Position numbers and translations under genes: made by a program
Part shown: in pieces, positions 53,001-60,863 of the stretch
Layout of the letters: each line of letters begins with the position of its first letter
Position numbering within the stretch: position 1 is the stretch's first letter
The notes under the pieces: generated by a model
Seen by the model: the letters and a program-made list of their open reading frames with translations, nothing else
What the model was told of the DNA's origin: nothing
Databases searched by the model: none
Origin: an uncultured Dorea sp.
Lineage (GTDB): Bacteria; Bacillota; Clostridia; Lachnospirales; Lachnospiraceae
Length of the DNA: 64,000 nucleotides
Direction of reading: 5' to 3'
NCBI GenBank assembly: GCA_910585725.1
Contig: CAJUFA010000017.1
Location: forward strand, 1-64,000

Positions 53001-53863
53001 ATAATGTCTGGAGCGCCCAGTTCAAGCAGACGTTTCAGACGATTATTTCTATTGATAATCCGTCGATATAAATCGTTCAGGTCTGACGTCGCGAAACGTC
53101 CGCCGTCTAACTGTACCATCGGCCTGAGATCCGGCGGGATCACCGGAATCGCCGTCATGATCATCCACTCCGGCTTGTTTCCCGACTCACGGAAAGCCTC
53201 CACAACCTCCAGACGCTTCACGATCCTTGCACGCTTCTGTCCGGTAGCTCCCTTAAGACCTTCCTGCAGCTCATGATAATCCTTCTCAAGATCAATAGAC
53301 TGCAGCAATTCCTGGATGGATTCCGCTCCCATTCCTACACGGAACGCGCTTCCCCATCTCTCTCTTGCTTCCTGATATTCCTGCTCGGACAGTACCTGCT
53401 TATACTGTAAGTCCGTCTCCCCTCTGTCGAGTACGATATAAGACGCAAAATACAGCACCTTCTCCAACGTTCTCGGCGACAGATCCAGGATCAGTCCCAT
53501 ACGGCTGGGAATTCCTTTAAAATACCAGATGTGCGATACGGGCGCGGCAAGAGCAATATGTCCCATACGCTCGCGGCGCACGCTTGACTTCGTAACTTCA
53601 ACTCCGCAACGGTCGCACACAACACCTTTATAACGGATCTTCTTATATTTACCGCAATGACACTCCCAATCCTTGCTTGGTCCGAATATCCTCTCACAGA
53701 ACAAACCGTCTTTCTCCGGCTTTAACGTCCGGTAATTGATCGTCTCCGGCTTCGTAACTTCTCCCCTGGACCACTCCAGAATCTTTTCAGGCGATGCCAA
53801 CCCAATTTTGATCGCATCAAAAGTCATTGGCTGGTAAGCTTGTTCCTTATTGTTTTCCGGCAT
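50087..53863 (-). CDS. rpoC: RNA polymerase beta-prime subunit
   Basis: A 1258-residue largest polymerase subunit. The N-terminal zinc site is CHCGKYKKIRYKGVVCDRCGV, the catalytic magnesium loop is YNADFDGDQMAVHLPLS, the trigger-loop region is GARGSDKQIKQLAGMRGLMADT, and the second zinc site is CKSHSGVCAKCYGAN. The protein ends in an about 70-residue very acidic tail (from DELLVDEEESWEN to VLELIE). It lies 14 bp after rpoB. The usual rpsL-rpsG genes do not follow; a convergent ROK gene does. Confidence 0.98.
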   Translation of the reverse strand: MPENNKEQAYQPMTFDAIKIGLASPEKILEWSRGEVTKPETINYRTLKPEKDGLFCERIFGPSKDWECHCGKYKKIRYKGVVCDRCGVEVTKSSVRRERMGHIALAAPVSHIWYFKGIPSRMGLILDLSPRTLEKVLYFASYIVLDRGETDLQYKQVLSEQEYQEARERWGSAFRVGMGAESIQELLQSIDLEKDYHELQEGLKGATGQKRARIVKRLEVVEAFRESGNKPEWMIMTAIPVIPPDLRPMVQLDGGRFATSDLNDLYRRIINRNNRLKRLLELGAPDIIVRNEKRMLQEAVDALIDNGRRGRPVTGPGNRALKSLSDMLKGKSGRFRQNLLGKRVDYSGRSVIVVGPELKIYQCGLPKEMAIELFKPFVMKELVQNGTAHNIKNAKKMVERVQPEVWDVLEDVIKEHPVMLNRAPTLHRLGIQAFEPILVEGKAIKLHPLVCTAYNADFDGDQMAVHLPLSVEAQAECRFLLLSPNNLLKPSDGGPVAVPSQDMVLGIYYLTQERPGAKGEGKFFKNVNEAILAYENGAITLHSRIKVRVKKTLADDTVKEGIIESTLGRFLFNEIIPQDLGFVDREAENGELLLEIDFHVGKKQLKQILEKVINTHGSTATAEVLDAVKSIGYKYSTRAAMTVSISDMTVPPQKPEMIKQAQDTVDKITKNFKRGLITEEERYKEVVETWKATDDALTEALLSGLDKYNNIFMMADSGARGSDKQIKQLAGMRGLMADTTGRTIELPIKSNFREGLDVLEYFMSAHGARKGLSDTALRTADSGYLTRRLVDVSQELIIHEVDCMEKGEEIPGMSVKAFTDGNEEIESLKERITGRYLCENIVDKDGNILVKANHMVTPKRAELIMKKGVDENGETLKMIKIRTILTCKSHSGVCAKCYGANMATGEPVQVGEAVGIIAAQSIGEPGTQLTMRTFHTGGVAGDDITQGLPRVEELFEARKPKGLAIITEFAGIANINDTKKKREIIVTNDSTGESKAYLIPYGSRIKVKDGAVLEAGDELTEGSVNPHDILRIKGLRAVQDYMIQEVQRVYRLQGVDINDKHIEVIVRQMLKKVRIEEAGDTEFLPGTNVDRLEFEDTNARLEKEGLEPATGEQIMLGITKASLATNSFLSAASFQETTKVLTEAAIKGKVDPLIGLKENVLIGKHIPAGTGMRKYRDIRLDSELEMDDELLVDEEESWENESQISQEPAAEEAAEDMLLADAMSEATEENLPESTEFEEDESEETADSVEEDVLELIE

Positions 53864-53877
53864 ACAGGCACCCCTTC

Positions 53878-56800
53878 CTATTCATCATCTGACAAATCAT
53901 CATATCCAAAATCATCATCCGGCTCATATTCCATATCATCCAGATCCATATCGTCGAACTCATCGTCATCCGGTTCCGGTTCTTCCTCCACATCAATAAG
54001 TTCTTCTCCCTGGAATTCCTGTTCGGTATATCCATGCTCCCCAAGGTTATCTTCCTGACGATACTTCCTGTCTCCCTCGATCAAAGAGCGGAAATCTGTC
54101 TCTCCCATATCCGCCGTCTCCATGATCTCAACCTCCGTATTGTCATCCCGCAGCACCCGCATATCCAGTCCAAGGGACTGCAGTTCCTTTAACAACACCT
54201 TGAAGGACTCCGGAATCGCAGGTTCCGGGATATTCTCCCCCTTGATAATCGCTTCGTACGTCTTCACACGACCGACTACATCGTCTGATTTCACGGTAAG
54301 GATCTCCTGAAGCGTATATGACGCGCCATATGCCTCCAGCGCCCATACTTCCATCTCTCCAAAACGCTGTCCGCCGAACTGGGCCTTACCGCCTAACGGC
54401 TGCTGCGTAACCAGAGAATAAGGACCTGTTGAACGGGCATGAATCTTATCGTCCACCAGATGATGCAACTTCAGGTAATGCATATGGCCGATCGTTACCG
54501 GACTGTCAAAATATTCTCCGGTACGTCCGTCTCTTAAACGTACTTTTCCGTCTCTGGAAATCGGCACTCCCTTCCAGACCTTCCGGTGGTCCCGGTTATC
54601 ATACAGATACTGCATCACTTCCGGCATAAGTTCTTCTTTATATTTTGCCTCAAATTCATCCCACTCAAGATTCACATAATCGTTTGCAAGATCAAGCGTA
54701 TCCATGATATCATTCTCGTCCGCGCCGTCGAATACCGGCGTAGCGATATTAAATCCAAGGGCTTTGGCCGCCAGGGACAGATGGATCTCCAATACCTGAC
54801 CGATATTCATACGCGACGGCACGCCCAACGGGTTCAATACGATATCCAACGGCCGTCCGTTCGGCAGGAACGGCATATCCTCCACCGGCAGTACACGGGA
54901 AACAACACCCTTATTACCATGGCGTCCCGCCATCTTATCTCCTACGGAGATCTTTCTCTTCTGCGCGATATAGATGCGCACCGCCTGATTGACTCCCGGT
55001 GAAAGTTCGTCTCCGTTATCTCTCGTAAATACTTTCGCATCCACAACGATACCGTATTCGCCATGGGGCACTTTGAGAGAAGTATCTCTTACCTCGCGCG
55101 CCTTCTCGCCGAAAATCGCCCGCAGCAGACGCTCTTCTGCCGTCAGCTCCGTCTCTCCCTTCGGAGTCACTTTGCCCACCAGGATATCTCCTGCCCTCAC
55201 TTCCGCTCCGATACGTATAATTCCTCTCTCGTCCAGATTCTTAAGGGCATCGTCGCCGACGCCTGGAATATCGCGGGTAACCTCTTCCGGTCCCAGCTTG
55301 GTATCACGTGCTTCCGCCTCGTATTCTTCTATATGAACAGATGTATATACATCTTCCTGAACCAGTCTCTCGCTTAACAATACGGCGTCTTCATAATTGT
55401 AACCTTCCCAGGTCATGAAACCGATCAACGGATTCTTCCCAAGAGCCATCTCTCCGTTGGATGTAGACGGACCGTCTGCAATTACGTCGCCGGCCTCCAC
55501 TTTATCGCCCTTGAATACGATAGGTCTCTGGTTATAGCAGTTACTCTGATTACTTCTGATAAACTTAGTCAGTTTATAACGCTTCAGTTTCCCGTCGTCC
55601 TGACGAATCGTAATCTCCGTAGAAGCAGACCGTTCCACCACGCCGCCCTGCTCTGCAATCACACATACGCCGGAGTCAACCGCAGACTTTTCTTCCATAC
55701 CGGTGCCTACCACAGGCGACTCCGTCATAAGGAGCGGCACCGCCTGACGCTGCATGTTAGAACCCATCAGCGCCCGGTTCGCGTCGTCATTTTCCAGGAA
55801 AGGAATCAGCGCCGTCGCCACGGAAAATACCATCTTCGGAGACACATCCATGTAATCGAACATACGTCTCTCATACTCCTGCGTCTCTTCTCTGTAACGT
55901 CCCGATACATTCCTGCGGATAAAATGCCCCTCTGCGTCGAGAGCCTCGTTCGCCTGCGCCACATGATAGTTATCTTCCTCGTCAGCCGTCATATATACGA
56001 CCTCATCCGTAACTACCGGATTCGCAGGATCATCGTGATTGATCTTACGGTACGGCGCCTCGATAAAGCCATACTGATTAATCCTTGCGTAAGTCGCAAG
56101 GGAGTTGATCAGACCGATGTTCGGACCTTCAGGAGTCTCAATCGGGCACATTCTTCCATAATGGGAATAATGTACGTCCCGGACTTCGAATCCTGCGCGG
56201 TCTCTTGACAGACCGCCCGGTCCCAGGGCAGACAGACGTCTCTTATGAGTCAGCTCGCCAAGCGGATTATTCTGATCCATAAACTGTGAAAGCTGCGAAG
56301 AACCAAAGAACTCTTTAACAGCCGCAGTCACAGGCTTAATATTAATTAATGACTGAGGAGAGATTCCTTCCAGATCCTGGGTTGTCATTCTCTCCCGTAC
56401 GACCCTCTCAAGCCTTGACAAACCAATCCTGTACTGGTTCTGCAACAGCTCGCCTACGGACCGGATACGACGGTTACCCAGATGATCGATATCATCGTCG
56501 TTCCCCAATCCATATTCCAGATGAATATTATAATTAATAGAAGCTATAATATCTTCTTTCGTAATATGCTTCGGTATGAGATCATGGATATCCCGCCTGA
56601 TAGCGTCTTTCAATTCGTCGATATCCCCCGCCGTCTCTTCCAGAATCCCTGCAAGCACCGGATAATATACCTGCTCCGTCACTCCGACTTCCCTCGGATC
56701 AACATCTACAACGGCCGCGATATCTACCATCATATTGGAAATAACCTTGATATTACGCTCCTCATCCTCCCGCTTAATCCAAACGAACGGAACTGCCGCA

Positions 56801-57771
56801 TTCTGGATCTGATCCGCCAGCTCACGAGTCACCTTCGTCCCCTCTTCAGCAATCACTTCCCCCGTAATGGGACTTGCAACACTCTCAGCCAAAACCTGGC
56901 CGACAATACGGTTCCTGAGGGAAAGTTTCTTATTAAATTTATATCTTCCGACCTTCGCAAGATCATAGCGTCTCGGATCGAAGAACATACTGGTAATCAG
57001 GCTCTCCGCACTGTCTACCGCAAGCGGCTCTCCCGGCCGTATCTTCTTATATAATTCCAGAAGCCCTTCCTGATAGTTCGTGGCCGCATCCTTCTCAAAA
57101 CTTGCGACTATCTTCGGTTCCTCCCCAAACAATTCAACAATCTCTGGATTCGTCCCTATTCCCAGCGCACGTATCAGCACTGTGATCGGCACCTTTCTTG
57201 TTCTATCTACACGTACATAAAAAACGTCGTTGGAGTCTGTTTCGTATTCTAACCACGCGCCGCGATTTGGAATCACGGTGGAGGAATACAGTTTCTTGCC
57301 TAACTTATCATGCGCAATCGCGTAATAAATGCCTGGTGAGCGCACCAGCTGACTAACGATAACACGCTCTGCCCCGTTAATTACAAACGTACCGGTACTG
57401 GTCATCAACGGCAAATCCCCCATAAATATCTCATGCTCGTTGATCTCATCTGTTTCTTTATTATGAAGCCTTACTCTCACCTTAAGCGGCGCCGCGTAAG
57501 TAGCATCCCGTTCTTTACACTCTTCAATCGTGTATTTCACGTCTTTCTCGCATAAGGTAAAATCGACAAACTCCAGGCTTAAGTGACCGCTGTAGTCAGT
57601 GATCGGGGAAATATCATCAAATACTTCATTCAAGCCCTCGTCCAGAAACCACTGATAGGAGTCCTTCTGGACTTCGATCAAATTAGGCATCTGAAGAACT
57701 TCTTTTTGTCTGGAATAACTCATGCGTGAACTTTTTCCGCTTTTAATGGGACGAATTCTGTTTTTCTCCAT
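53878..57771 (-). CDS. rpoB: RNA polymerase beta subunit
   Basis: A 1297-residue second-largest subunit. The rifampicin-pocket segment SSQLSQFMDQNNPLGELTHKRRLSALGPGG has the wild-type-like Gln, Asp, His and Ser residues, so rifampicin sensitivity is predicted from the family. Other hallmarks: EDAVLLSERLVQEDVYTSVHIEEYE, GDKMAGRHGNKGVVSR, GGKAQFGGQRFGEMEVWALEAYGA. The C-terminus carries an about 40-residue Asp/Glu tail (residues from EELIDVEEEPEPDDD on). GAGGAG lies 12 bp before the start. It is separated from rplL by a terminator and has its own promoter. Confidence 0.98.
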   Translation of the reverse strand: MEKNRIRPIKSGKSSRMSYSRQKEVLQMPNLIEVQKDSYQWFLDEGLNEVFDDISPITDYSGHLSLEFVDFTLCEKDVKYTIEECKERDATYAAPLKVRVRLHNKETDEINEHEIFMGDLPLMTSTGTFVINGAERVIVSQLVRSPGIYYAIAHDKLGKKLYSSTVIPNRGAWLEYETDSNDVFYVRVDRTRKVPITVLIRALGIGTNPEIVELFGEEPKIVASFEKDAATNYQEGLLELYKKIRPGEPLAVDSAESLITSMFFDPRRYDLAKVGRYKFNKKLSLRNRIVGQVLAESVASPITGEVIAEEGTKVTRELADQIQNAAVPFVWIKREDEERNIKVISNMMVDIAAVVDVDPREVGVTEQVYYPVLAGILEETAGDIDELKDAIRRDIHDLIPKHITKEDIIASINYNIHLEYGLGNDDDIDHLGNRRIRSVGELLQNQYRIGLSRLERVVRERMTTQDLEGISPQSLINIKPVTAAVKEFFGSSQLSQFMDQNNPLGELTHKRRLSALGPGGLSRDRAGFEVRDVHYSHYGRMCPIETPEGPNIGLINSLATYARINQYGFIEAPYRKINHDDPANPVVTDEVVYMTADEEDNYHVAQANEALDAEGHFIRRNVSGRYREETQEYERRMFDYMDVSPKMVFSVATALIPFLENDDANRALMGSNMQRQAVPLLMTESPVVGTGMEEKSAVDSGVCVIAEQGGVVERSASTEITIRQDDGKLKRYKLTKFIRSNQSNCYNQRPIVFKGDKVEAGDVIADGPSTSNGEMALGKNPLIGFMTWEGYNYEDAVLLSERLVQEDVYTSVHIEEYEAEARDTKLGPEEVTRDIPGVGDDALKNLDERGIIRIGAEVRAGDILVGKVTPKGETELTAEERLLRAIFGEKAREVRDTSLKVPHGEYGIVVDAKVFTRDNGDELSPGVNQAVRIYIAQKRKISVGDKMAGRHGNKGVVSRVLPVEDMPFLPNGRPLDIVLNPLGVPSRMNIGQVLEIHLSLAAKALGFNIATPVFDGADENDIMDTLDLANDYVNLEWDEFEAKYKEELMPEVMQYLYDNRDHRKVWKGVPISRDGKVRLRDGRTGEYFDSPVTIGHMHYLKLHHLVDDKIHARSTGPYSLVTQQPLGGKAQFGGQRFGEMEVWALEAYGASYTLQEILTVKSDDVVGRVKTYEAIIKGENIPEPAIPESFKVLLKELQSLGLDMRVLRDDNTEVEIMETADMGETDFRSLIEGDRKYRQEDNLGEHGYTEQEFQGEELIDVEEEPEPDDDEFDDMDLDDMEYEPDDDFGYDDLSDDE

Positions 57772-57953
57772 ATCGACGTTTCACTCCTCATTTATTTTTT
57801 GGATAACCATTCAGCCATGCAGAAATATTTCCCCAAACCGTCTGTCATTATCTGACAATGGCGGTTCTTTACTGCAAATACATTGAAAACAGCGCTATCC
57901 CCACTGTTTCCATGCGATATTTTGGCAGAACTTTCCACAATAGTGCATTGTTT

Positions 57954-57983
57954 ACTATACCACAATTTATCAAGGCTTGTCAA
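57954..57983 (-). promoter_or_regulatory. promoter of rpoB-rpoC
   Basis: Minus strand TTGACA (57978-57983), 18 bp, TATAGT (57954-57959). The leader of about 175 nt up to rpoB has no recognised RNA element; a frame at 57792-58049 there is judged spurious. Confidence 0.8.
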
Positions 57984-58030
57984 TAAAAAATTTATAGAAA
58001 TTTTATACGACGACACATAAATCGTAATTA

Positions 58031-58062
58031 TGACAAAAAACCCCGACAACAGTCGGGGTTTT
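58031..58062 (-). terminator. terminator (probably partial) after rplL
   Basis: AAAACCCCGAC (58037-58047) pairs with GTCGGGGTTTT (58052-58062) around AACA. On the minus strand it ends GGGGTTTTTT. It lies 20 bp after rplL, where attenuation between ribosomal proteins and polymerase subunits is known in bacteria. Confidence 0.88.
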
Positions 58063-58082
58063 ACGCTCCTAATACAATCTTC

Positions 58083-58457
58083 TTATTTAAGGTTAACCTC
58101 TGCGCCCTCTGCCTCAAGCTTAGCCTTGATCTCCTCAGCCTCTGCCTTGGATACGCCTTCCTTAACTACCTTCGGCGCCTCGTCAACTACTGCCTTAGCC
58201 TCTTTCAGTCCAAGTCCTGTAATCTCACGAACAACCTTGATAACCTTAACCTTAGAAGATCCTGCGGATACTAATTCTACATCGAATTCATCCTTCTCTT
58301 CCTCAGCCGCTGCCTCTCCGCCTGCTGCCGCAACAACTACGCCTGCCGCTGCAGATACACCAAATTCTTCTTCGCATGCTTTTACTAATTCGTTTAACTC
58401 TAATACTGATAACTCTTTGATTGCATCAATAAATTCAGCTGTTGTTAACTTTGCCAT
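58083..58457 (-). CDS. rplL: 50S ribosomal protein L7/L12
   Basis: 124 residues. [34 protein letters not shown] is the dimerisation domain, then a flexible Ala/Glu hinge, then the globular domain [36 protein letters not shown]-like sequence that recruits translation factors. GGAGGAAAATATA precedes the ATG at 58457; a five-codon extension (58472) is not used. Confidence 0.98.
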   Translation of the reverse strand: [124 protein letters not shown]

Positions 58458-58548
58458 TATATTTTCCTCCATTATATTAATATGATTTGTTTTGTATCCT
58501 AAAGATACTAAAGTTCCTTTGAACTTTATCGCCGACCGGCCGGATATC

Positions 58549-59103
58549 TTACTCTGCCGCCGGAGCTTCAGCCGTCAAATCTTCCTCTGCTGAATCCGCC
58601 GCTGCCGCACAGGCTTCTGCACCGCCCTGCTCTGCGATCTGATTAAGAACACGGGCAAGATTGGTAATCGGTGACTGCAGGCTTCCAAGCAACTTGGAGA
58701 GCAGTTCTTCTCTTGACGGAATCTTAGCCAGCTCTGACAACGCAGCGCTGTCATATACCGCGCCTTCCACCACGCCTGCTTTTAACTCAAGAGCCTTAGC
58801 GTCCTTTGCAAATTTACTGAGGATTCTTGCCGGAGCCGTCGCATCGTCTTTTGAAATAGCCAGCGCGCTCGGACCTTCCAGATGTTCGTCAAGTCCTGCA
58901 AACTCTGTTCCTTCAAAAGCTCTCTTCATCATTGTGTTCTTACAAACCTTGTAGACGATACCGGCTTCTCTTAACTGTTTACGAAGTTCTGTATCCTGAG
59001 CAACAGTAAGTCCGCGGTAGTCAACTAATACGACGCTTGCCGCACCCTTGACATCTTCTGCAATAGCCTGTACAATTGGCTGTTTTAATTCAACTTTTGC
59101 CAC
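58549..59103 (-). CDS. rplJ: 50S ribosomal protein L10
   Basis: 184 residues: AEDVKGAASVVLVDYRGLTVAQDTELRKQLREAGIVYKVCKNTMMKRAFEGT is the rRNA-binding domain, followed by an Ala-rich C-terminal helix that carries L7/L12 dimers. It starts with GTG at 59103; AAGGAGGTGCACC lies 10 bp upstream. It is preceded by an L10 leader and promoter, with a lipid-kinase gene rather than rplK-rplA upstream. Confidence 0.97.
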   Translation of the reverse strand: MAKVELKQPIVQAIAEDVKGAASVVLVDYRGLTVAQDTELRKQLREAGIVYKVCKNTMMKRAFEGTEFAGLDEHLEGPSALAISKDDATAPARILSKFAKDAKALELKAGVVEGAVYDSAALSELAKIPSREELLSKLLGSLQSPITNLARVLNQIAEQGGAEACAAAADSAEEDLTAEAPAAE

Positions 59104-59241
59104 GAATGGTGCACCTCCTTATATATTTGGTGTATTTCCGCCGTTTCATATATAAAATTCAGGAAATACATTATATTCGACTGCGTCTCAAAGAAAAGCG
59201 CTCTTACAATACCCGCTGTCTTTCGGATATCGCATATTATA

Positions 59242-59274
59242 GAAAACGCCCCATTGTCAAAAACAAAGAGGCGT
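59242..59274 (-). terminator. attenuator hairpin in the rplJ leader
   Basis: On the minus strand ACGCCTC (59268-59274) pairs with GGGGCGT (59246-59252), then TTTTCT. It lies between the L10-binding motif and rplJ and may adjust read-through. Confidence 0.6.
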
Positions 59275-59300
59275 CGTAAATTCTAAATCATCGAATCTAA

Positions 59301-59360
59301 CTTTCCTCGGCAGGCGTTGGTATACTTACGCTTTCGCACCTGCTGTCTTCGGCAGTCTTT
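59301..59360 (-). ncRNA. ribosomal protein L10 leader RNA
   Basis: On the minus strand the sequence CTGCCGAAGACAGCAGGTGC followed by a stem-loop and GCCTGCCGAGGAAAG matches the L10 leader found before rplJ in Firmicutes. The L10(L12)4 complex binds it to repress its own operon (family knowledge). Confidence 0.9.
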
Positions 59361-59364
59361 TGAT

Positions 59365-59393
59365 ACTATAACATCCTTTTCCAGGGATGTCAA
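59365..59393 (-). promoter_or_regulatory. promoter of rplJ-rplL
   Basis: Minus strand TTGACA (59388-59393), 17 bp, TATAGT (59365-59370), starting just 7 bp after the end of the lipid-kinase gene. Confidence 0.88.
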
Positions 59394-59400
59394 CAATTTT

Positions 59401-60399
59401 TTACTTCTTATCCGACATATTCTTATCCAGAACACCTTTGATCATATCGGTAAGCTTCTCCGGCTTTTCCACCGTGTCTTCCGGCGATTCCCCAAGCGCC
59501 GCCACAAGCTCCCTTGGAACCATGATCTCCAACTGCTGTTTCAGGTTATCTATCACAACCTCATCATGCTCGCCGCCGAATTCCCCGTCCAGCGTCCACG
59601 GAATCTCTTCCAGAGACTCGAATGTGATATGCCCTGTCTTGAAGGTATACATATGCTTAGTGTCAACCTGCTCAATCAACAGCGCGGCGATAATCTCCTG
59701 CAGCGCAATGGGATTCTTCGGCTTCTTGATCAACGTCACCTCGAACAAGCCGTCGTCGAACACAACATTTTTTCCGATCATGTTGCGGAATCCCCCTACG
59801 GAACGGGAATTGGTCACCATGCCAAAAATAAATTCATCTTCCACCTCTTCCCCGTCATAAGTTACTTTGATCCTGTAAGACGGCACATTAAAGAGTCTCT
59901 TCGTTCCTTCCAGAACATACGCCAGATGCCCCAGGATATTCTTCACTTCCTGTTTAGTCTCATAGGATACGTCCGTAAATATACCAAACGCCGCGACGTA
60001 TACAAAGACGTCGTCGTTAAATTTTCCCACGTCACAGGGAAATACTATCCCGTTCACCGCATTGTCGGCCGCTTTCAAGATTCCCTTGGGGATGTGAAGA
60101 CTGTTGGCAAAATCATTCGTAGTCCCTGTAGGAATATATCCCAGCGGTATTCTGGTTCTCCTCTGCATCATCCCCGTCACTACTTCATCAATCGTACCGT
60201 CTCCCCCGCTGCAGACAATCAAGTCGTATCTGTTCGTGTCAAATTCACGTATCTTCTTGTAGGCATCCCTGTATGACTGCGTAGGATATACCACCACCTC
60301 GTAACCCGCTTTCACAAATATATCAATAATATCCGATAACTGAGGCTTCAAAAGCCCCTTTCCTGCTCGCGGATTATACACAAACAACATTCTCTTCAT
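59401..60399 (-). CDS. diacylglycerol/lipid kinase family protein (YegS/BmrU/DagK type)
   Basis: A 332-residue lipid kinase. FVYNPRAGKG at the start, VVCSGGDGTIDEVVTGMM for nucleotide binding, and LGYIPTGTTNDFANSLHIPKG are the diagnostic motifs. The C-terminal beta-sandwich includes LDGEFGGEHDEVVI. It probably phosphorylates diacylglycerol for return to phospholipid and lipoteichoic acid turnover. The start at 60399 has AAAGGGGAAG upstream; an open extension to 60453 runs through a hairpin and is not used. Confidence 0.92.
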   Translation of the reverse strand: MKRMLFVYNPRAGKGLLKPQLSDIIDIFVKAGYEVVVYPTQSYRDAYKKIREFDTNRYDLIVCSGGDGTIDEVVTGMMQRRTRIPLGYIPTGTTNDFANSLHIPKGILKAADNAVNGIVFPCDVGKFNDDVFVYVAAFGIFTDVSYETKQEVKNILGHLAYVLEGTKRLFNVPSYRIKVTYDGEEVEDEFIFGMVTNSRSVGGFRNMIGKNVVFDDGLFEVTLIKKPKNPIALQEIIAALLIEQVDTKHMYTFKTGHITFESLEEIPWTLDGEFGGEHDEVVIDNLKQQLEIMVPRELVAALGESPEDTVEKPEKLTDMIKGVLDKNMSDKK

Positions 60400-60435
60400 A
60401 TGCTCACTTCCCCTTTCGCATGTCTGATATAACAC

Positions 60436-60463
60436 GACAGAGGGCATTCTCATGCCCTCTGTC
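60436..60463. repeat. 12-bp perfect hairpin between crh-like gene and lipid kinase
   Basis: GACAGAGGGCAT (60436-60447) pairs with ATGCCCTCTGTC (60452-60463) around TCTC. There is no U-tract on either strand. It may be a weak terminator or an mRNA end stabiliser. Confidence 0.7.
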
Positions 60464-60586
60464 AGTTACCTGTTATGTATACTCATTCGGGCTCCTCTCA
60501 ATCACACCCATACCGAAAACCTGCATCTTGCAGCCTTTCCGCTCAAGATGGTATCCGCAGGAATGGATACTCCCGATCATGTACCA

Positions 60587-60844
60587 TTAAGAATTAGCAA
60601 CCAGGAAATCTTCGATTCCCGCCACTGCCTCATTCTCATCATGCCCTTCCGCCACAACCGTGATACTCTCACCCTTTTGTAACCTCAGGCTCATCATCCC
60701 CATGATACTCTTCGCATTGATCTTCTTGTTATCAATCTCAATAAATACCTGGCTTGCGTACTGGCTTGCTTCCTGAACCAGGTGTGCAATAGGACGATCT
60801 TCCATATCCATATTGTTTTGAATAGTAACAGGTTTCTTTGTCAT
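60587..60844 (-). CDS. crh: Crh-like HPr paralogue lacking the active-site His
   Basis: An 85-residue HPr-fold protein. The active-site loop reads MEDRPIAHLVQEAS, so position 15 is Glu instead of the His phosphorylated by enzyme I. Arg17 and the regulatory Ser46 in NAKSIMGMMSL are kept. The body is closer to Bacillus Crh than to HPr (VQEA, VFIE, KKINAKSIMG, EGHDENEA). It follows whiA by 19 bp, the place of crh (yvcM) in Bacillus. It would not carry sugar phosphate but could, when phosphorylated on Ser46 by HPr kinase, act with CcpA in carbon repression. AAGGAGGAACAA precedes the ATG. Confidence 0.9.
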   Translation of the reverse strand: MTKKPVTIQNNMDMEDRPIAHLVQEASQYASQVFIEIDNKKINAKSIMGMMSLRLQKGESITVVAEGHDENEAVAGIEDFLVANS

Positions 60845-60863
60845 AAAAAATTGTTCCTCCTTG

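Noticed and set aside
57792..58049. 85-codon open frame between rplL and rpoB
   Set aside because: It covers the rplL terminator and the rpoB promoter, has no ribosome site and no family features.
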